In this document: positions 22,177 through 25,191 of the stretch, one piece after another
Numbering within the stretch: the stretch's first letter is position 1
How the letters are laid out: every line of letters begins with the position of its first letter
NCBI GenBank assembly: GCA_015486505.1
Contig: WFRP01000190.1
Span: 1 to 25,191 of the forward strand
From: Pseudomonadota bacterium
GTDB taxonomy: Bacteria; Desulfobacterota; Anaeroferrophillalia; Anaeroferrophillales; Tharpellaceae
Length of the DNA: 25,191 nt
Direction: 5' to 3'
Translations under genes and position numbers: made by a program
Notes under the pieces: model-generated
What the model was told of the DNA's origin: nothing
Databases searched by the model: none
What the model saw: the letters and a program-made list of their open reading frames with translations, nothing else

Positions 22177-22530
22177 TTATTTGACAAGTTCTACGGTATC
22201 AACATCAACGGTTGCAGAACCTGAATCCTTATCTATTTCACCACTTATTCTAACTTTCGTTTCAGGTGTGACCTTGACTCCTCTAAAATCTTCATTGTCA
22301 ATTTCTATCTCAATTTCACCTGTAGAATCTTTAAATATGAAATGTTCCGAACTTATTTTTTTAAGGATATACCCTTCAAGGATGACATTGTCGTCGTCAT
22401 TCATCTCACTGACGGACTTTGCCGTGACCAAACTTTTGGTGGAACCCGGTCCGACAAATTCGGCTGATGCTGTAGTTGAAATAGCTAGAAGTATCAGAAA
22501 TATTAATAGTGTTGATAAATATTTAGTCAT
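22177..22530 (-). CDS. YgiW/YdeI (BOF) family periplasmic OB-fold protein
   Basis: The 117-residue protein has a signal peptide (residues 1-23, cleavage after ASA) and a single OB-fold domain with the family pattern DDDNVILEGYILKKI, FIFKDSTGEIEIEIDN and KVRISGEIDKD. YgiW/YdeI relatives are linked to stress tolerance, and in some bacteria to binding small ligands at the envelope. AAAGGAG lies seven bases before the ATG and is preceded on the minus strand by an (AAAT)9 tract directly after the cyclase gene, so the two may be co-transcribed. Confidence 0.85.
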   Translation of the reverse strand: MTKYLSTLLIFLILLAISTTASAEFVGPGSTKSLVTAKSVSEMNDDDNVILEGYILKKISSEHFIFKDSTGEIEIEIDNEDFRGVKVTPETKVRISGEIDKDSGSATVDVDTVELVK

Positions 22531-22551
22531 ACTCTTCTCCTTTGTTTATTC

Positions 22552-22586
<35 letters not shown>

Positions 22587-22587
<1 letters not shown>

Positions 22588-24218
22588 CAAGATGCTACCA
22601 CAGTATTTTTACCCTGGTGTTTCGCTGTATAGAGATTTTCATCTGCCCGTTTAATTAAGTCATCACACTTTTCCTGTCCGGAAAATTCGGCTACCCCTAC
22701 GCTTATTGTAACCTGCCTGTCTATTGTAAATTGATGCTCCGCGATCAATTTACAGATTCTGCTGCCTAATTCTCGTGCCTCTTCAATGTCAGCTTGCGGA
22801 CATAATATTAAGAACTCTTCTCCACCCCATCTGCCGGGAATATCTACGGCGCGTAAATTGTTTTTCAGCAGTAAAGCTATGTCTTTAAGGACGGAATCTC
22901 CGGCTTGATGGCCGTATGTATCATTGATTTTTTTGAACCAGTCAATATCAAACATAATGATAGAGAACTTTTTTTCATACCGTATTGACCGTTGACGTTC
23001 TTTTTCCAGCTCACTATCTATCTTGCGGCGGTTGAAGAGGCCCGTGAGCTGATCCGTGGTGGAGATTTTTTTTAGCTCATCGTTTTTCTGTTCCAGCAAT
23101 CTGTTGGCTTTCGCCAACTCCATAGATTTGGTATAAAGTTCATGGGCTGTAAGCCGGCCTACTTCTTCGGCGATTATGCCGATTTCATTCTCTGGATATT
23201 TGTAGCCGGAATCGCTTTCCAGGTTGCCGCTAATGATATTTTTAACTTTTTTTCGAAGTTCAAGCAACGGAGTAGAAAAACGCCGACTTAAAATAAAGCT
23301 TTGACCGACTCCAAGTAAAACGGCAATTATGCCGGTCAGCATAATACCGAAAAAAATTCGCCAGGCTATAGGTTTTATTATTTCGTTTTTGTCAACGACA
23401 GTAAAGACCAACCAGTCGGTTTCATTACAGCGGCTGTAAAAGGCTATTTTCTTCACATTGTCCATTTTGAAAACAAGCCGGCCTTCGTCTTTATCCAGGT
23501 TGAGCGGGGTGCCGATGATTTCCGCTATGTTTTTCTTTAAGAGGGATTCATTATGGTGCAGAATAATCTCCCCATCGGATTTTGTCACAAAACTATAAGA
23601 TGATTTATATACGTCACTCCGTTGTTTCAATAAATCGGTTACCATTTCAATGGAACAGTCAATTGATATAACGCCGGTATAGCCGTGTTCCCGGCTGAAC
23701 AGGGCCTCGGATGTGGAGAACAGCCATTCCTTAGTCTTTATATCCTGGTAAGGAATCCCGGGCGAACGTTTTGGTTTTGCGGCCATTGCCGATTGATACC
23801 AGGGACGGACCGTGGGATTAAATCCTTTGGGGGTTTTGTAATCTTCACTATTTATTAAAAACTCATGGTTTTCATACCCTGAATAAATGAAAGTAATTTT
23901 TTTGTTGATCTTTGCAAAAGATTTATACAGGTTCAGGACTCGCTGACGGGCGGGCGGATAAAGCCATGGTAGGTTCTGAACTTCTTCATTGGCCGCCAAA
24001 AAATCTACCGTGTCATCTATCTCGGAAAAATAACCATCCATGAAAAGGCTGACGGCATAATTTTTTTGTTTAATAATACCGTAGGCCTTGGACATCCTGG
24101 AACGATAGAGAACACTGGACAGAAAAAGACTGAAGACAACCAGAATTATCGCTGAAAAAATCATGCTGCTGCCGAATATTTCCTGTCTGATCGTTGTTTT
24201 TGCCGCTTTATTCATCAT
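22587..24218 (-). CDS. Membrane diguanylate cyclase with dCache sensor
   Basis: The 543-residue protein has a membrane segment near residues 18-36, a long periplasmic sensor of dCache type (about 40-285; WLYPP and FNPTVRPWYQSA are typical), a second membrane segment (286-310), a HAMP-like linker, a coiled coil (about 350-385) and a GGDEF domain (386-543). The active-site motif is GGEEF (465-469) and the product-inhibition site RAVD (456-459) is intact five residues before it. It should make cyclic di-GMP in response to a small periplasmic ligand. The last residues run up to the (ATTT)9 tract. It follows the thioesterase gene by 34 bases. Confidence 0.92.
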
Positions 24219-24252
24219 AAGTCGTCCCAGTTAGATTTGCTGATGGAAATTT

Positions 24253-24741
24253 TTACTGCGGGCTGGAATCGTGCTGCCGGCGCCGCTCCAGAGTTCTCTG
24301 GGATGACCTGAGTTGAGCATTATGCTGACGCCGCTGTTCTTCCTTACTTTCAATAACAAGTGGCGCAACTTCCCGACTTTTGCCGTCCTTGTCAAGCGCA
24401 ACGAAGGTGAGATAGGCTGAAGCTGTATGCTTAATTTTGCCGCTGGCCATCTGCTCACTTTCGACCCGAACCCCGATTTCCATTGAAGTCCGACCGACCT
24501 TATTCAATGACGCTTTGAGGGTGACCAGGTCACCGACATATACCGGATGATGAAAATCAAGCCGCTCGATTGAGGCGGTAACCACGTTACTGCGGGCATG
24601 GCGAATGGCAACCACCCCGGCGGCATTATCAATCATTTTCATAATAATTCCACCGTGAATATTACCGGCCGGGTTAGCATCATGCGGCTGCATCACATGC
24701 GACAAAGTCACCATGCTCTCAGATACTTTTCTTCCCTGCAT
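24253..24741 (-). CDS. Acyl-CoA thioesterase, hotdog fold (YciA-like)
   Basis: The 162-residue protein has the hotdog thioesterase motif NPAGNIHGGIIMKMIDNAAG (23-42) with the usual HGG and catalytic Asp, followed by the DFHHPVYVGDLVTL strand typical of YciA/BACH-type enzymes that hydrolyse acyl-CoA. The C-terminal about 30 residues are Arg/Gln-rich and probably flexible. GGGAG lies six bases before the ATG. It is the first gene of a possible run with the cyclase. The physiological acyl-CoA cannot be inferred. Confidence 0.87.
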   Translation of the reverse strand: MQGRKVSESMVTLSHVMQPHDANPAGNIHGGIIMKMIDNAAGVVAIRHARSNVVTASIERLDFHHPVYVGDLVTLKASLNKVGRTSMEIGVRVESEQMASGKIKHTASAYLTFVALDKDGKSREVAPLVIESKEEQRRQHNAQLRSSQRTLERRRQHDSSPQ

Positions 24742-24839
24742 ATTGAACTCCCGATTAAAACAAATCCACGCCGCCCGGCAGCCGGATTGGAGGACAACTT
24801 AAAAAATAATCCCGGGCTGATTACGACCGAGCTATTTTT

Positions 24840-25082
24840 GTAACTATTCAGCCAAATTTTACCCCCCCCCACCTTCTGGAGGGGGCGGGGGTGGTTTTTC
24901 GTAAGCGGTTGCGGAAACGATTTCGTTGTTTTTTCCAGCGAGCGGGAGCCCATCAGCATTGCAACTGTTTGAGCGTAAGCGAGTTTTGCAAGGCGGGCGC
25001 AGCGAGCTTAAAGGAAAAACAGAAATCTTAACGCCTAGCGGAGAAAAACCGCGCCCGACCCCGGATTCGGCTGATTAGTTAC
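24840..25082 (-). mobile_element. Complete family B miniature inverted-repeat transposon (MITE)
   Basis: The 243-bp element is inverted relative to the 9490 copy and differs from it at about a dozen sites plus small indels by eye. Its ends are GTAACTATTCAGCC and GGCTGATTAGTTAC. A perfect 8-bp target duplication, CTATTTTT, lies at 24832-24839 and 25083-25090. The right target copy begins with the reverse complement of the TAG stop codon of the next minus-strand gene. No coding capacity. Confidence 0.93.
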
Positions 25083-25191
25083 CTATTTTTTAGGCAGTAA
25101 ATTAATCTGTTCGTTGATGCGGTTTTGAATTACTTCCTCAACACAGGTCATAAAATTCAACACGCATGGGACCTTGAGTGTGTAATAGACC
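25083..25191 (-). CDS. C-terminal end of an unidentified gene, cut by the window edge
   Basis: A minus-strand frame is open from the window edge to TAG at 25085-25083 and gives about 35 residues, ending VIQNRINEQINLLPKK. The amphipathic composition looks like real protein, but it is too short to identify. Its stop codon lies inside the target duplication of the MITE at 24840-25082. Confidence 0.5.
   Translation of the reverse strand, partial: VYYTLKVPCVLNFMTCVEEVIQNRINEQINLLPKK

Overview
The window looks like a chromosomal segment of a Gram-negative anaerobe, most likely a deltaproteobacterium (Desulfobacterota). The support is a small six-haem periplasmic cytochrome c, a clostridial-type 2[4Fe-4S] ferredoxin, isoleucine synthesis through citramalate synthase, a CooT-type nickel protein, LolA (so an outer membrane) and a TatBC system. 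No rRNA, tRNA, CRISPR array or transposase gene was seen. The genus cannot be fixed from the sequence alone.

Layout. Positions 1-330 hold two interspersed repeats ahead of the cytochrome gene (330-809, +). A bidirectional terminator (844-881) separates it from a minus-strand operon, lysC-cimA-mogA-rimI (890-4716), which starts aspartate-family and isoleucine synthesis. A divergent intergenic region (4717-4943) carries promoters for lysC and cooT. The plus-strand run is cooT, two tandem structured repeats, ilvE, rimO, rsmE and a zinc-ribbon/acidic protein (4944-9383). A palindromic terminator and a complete miniature transposon (9490-9722) follow. Everything to the right is on the minus strand. 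In transcription order it is: thioesterase, a membrane diguanylate cyclase, an OB-fold periplasmic protein, a creatininase-family hydrolase, tatD, lolA, hflK-hflC, ribF, rpsB-tsf, a repeat cluster, pyrH-frr, ferredoxin, tatB-tatC, a YrdC/YciO-type gene and a third SPFH protein. The window ends with another complete miniature transposon and the C-terminus of one more gene.

The genes are mostly core functions: translation (rpsB, tsf, frr, rimO, rsmE, rimI), nucleotide and cofactor supply (pyrH, ribF, mogA), envelope traffic and quality control (lolA, tatBC, hflKC) and branched-chain or aspartate-family amino acids (lysC, cimA, ilvE). Accessory content is low.

The unusual content is in the intergenic DNA, where two repeat families occur. 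Family B is a 233-243 bp miniature inverted-repeat element with ends GTAACTATTCAGCC. Two complete copies have perfect 8-bp target duplications (GCTTATTT and CTATTTTT). Three copies sit exactly at the stop codons of minus-strand genes. Family A is a 109-134 bp unit made of four successive hairpins with compensating changes between copies. It occurs in head-to-tail tandems that share TTAG junctions, and one tandem lies inside the rpsB-tsf/pyrH-frr cluster, fused to a truncated B element. I do not recognise family A; it is the best candidate here for an undescribed element. A (ATTT)9 microsatellite between the cyclase stop codon and the OB-fold gene is a further candidate for variable expression.
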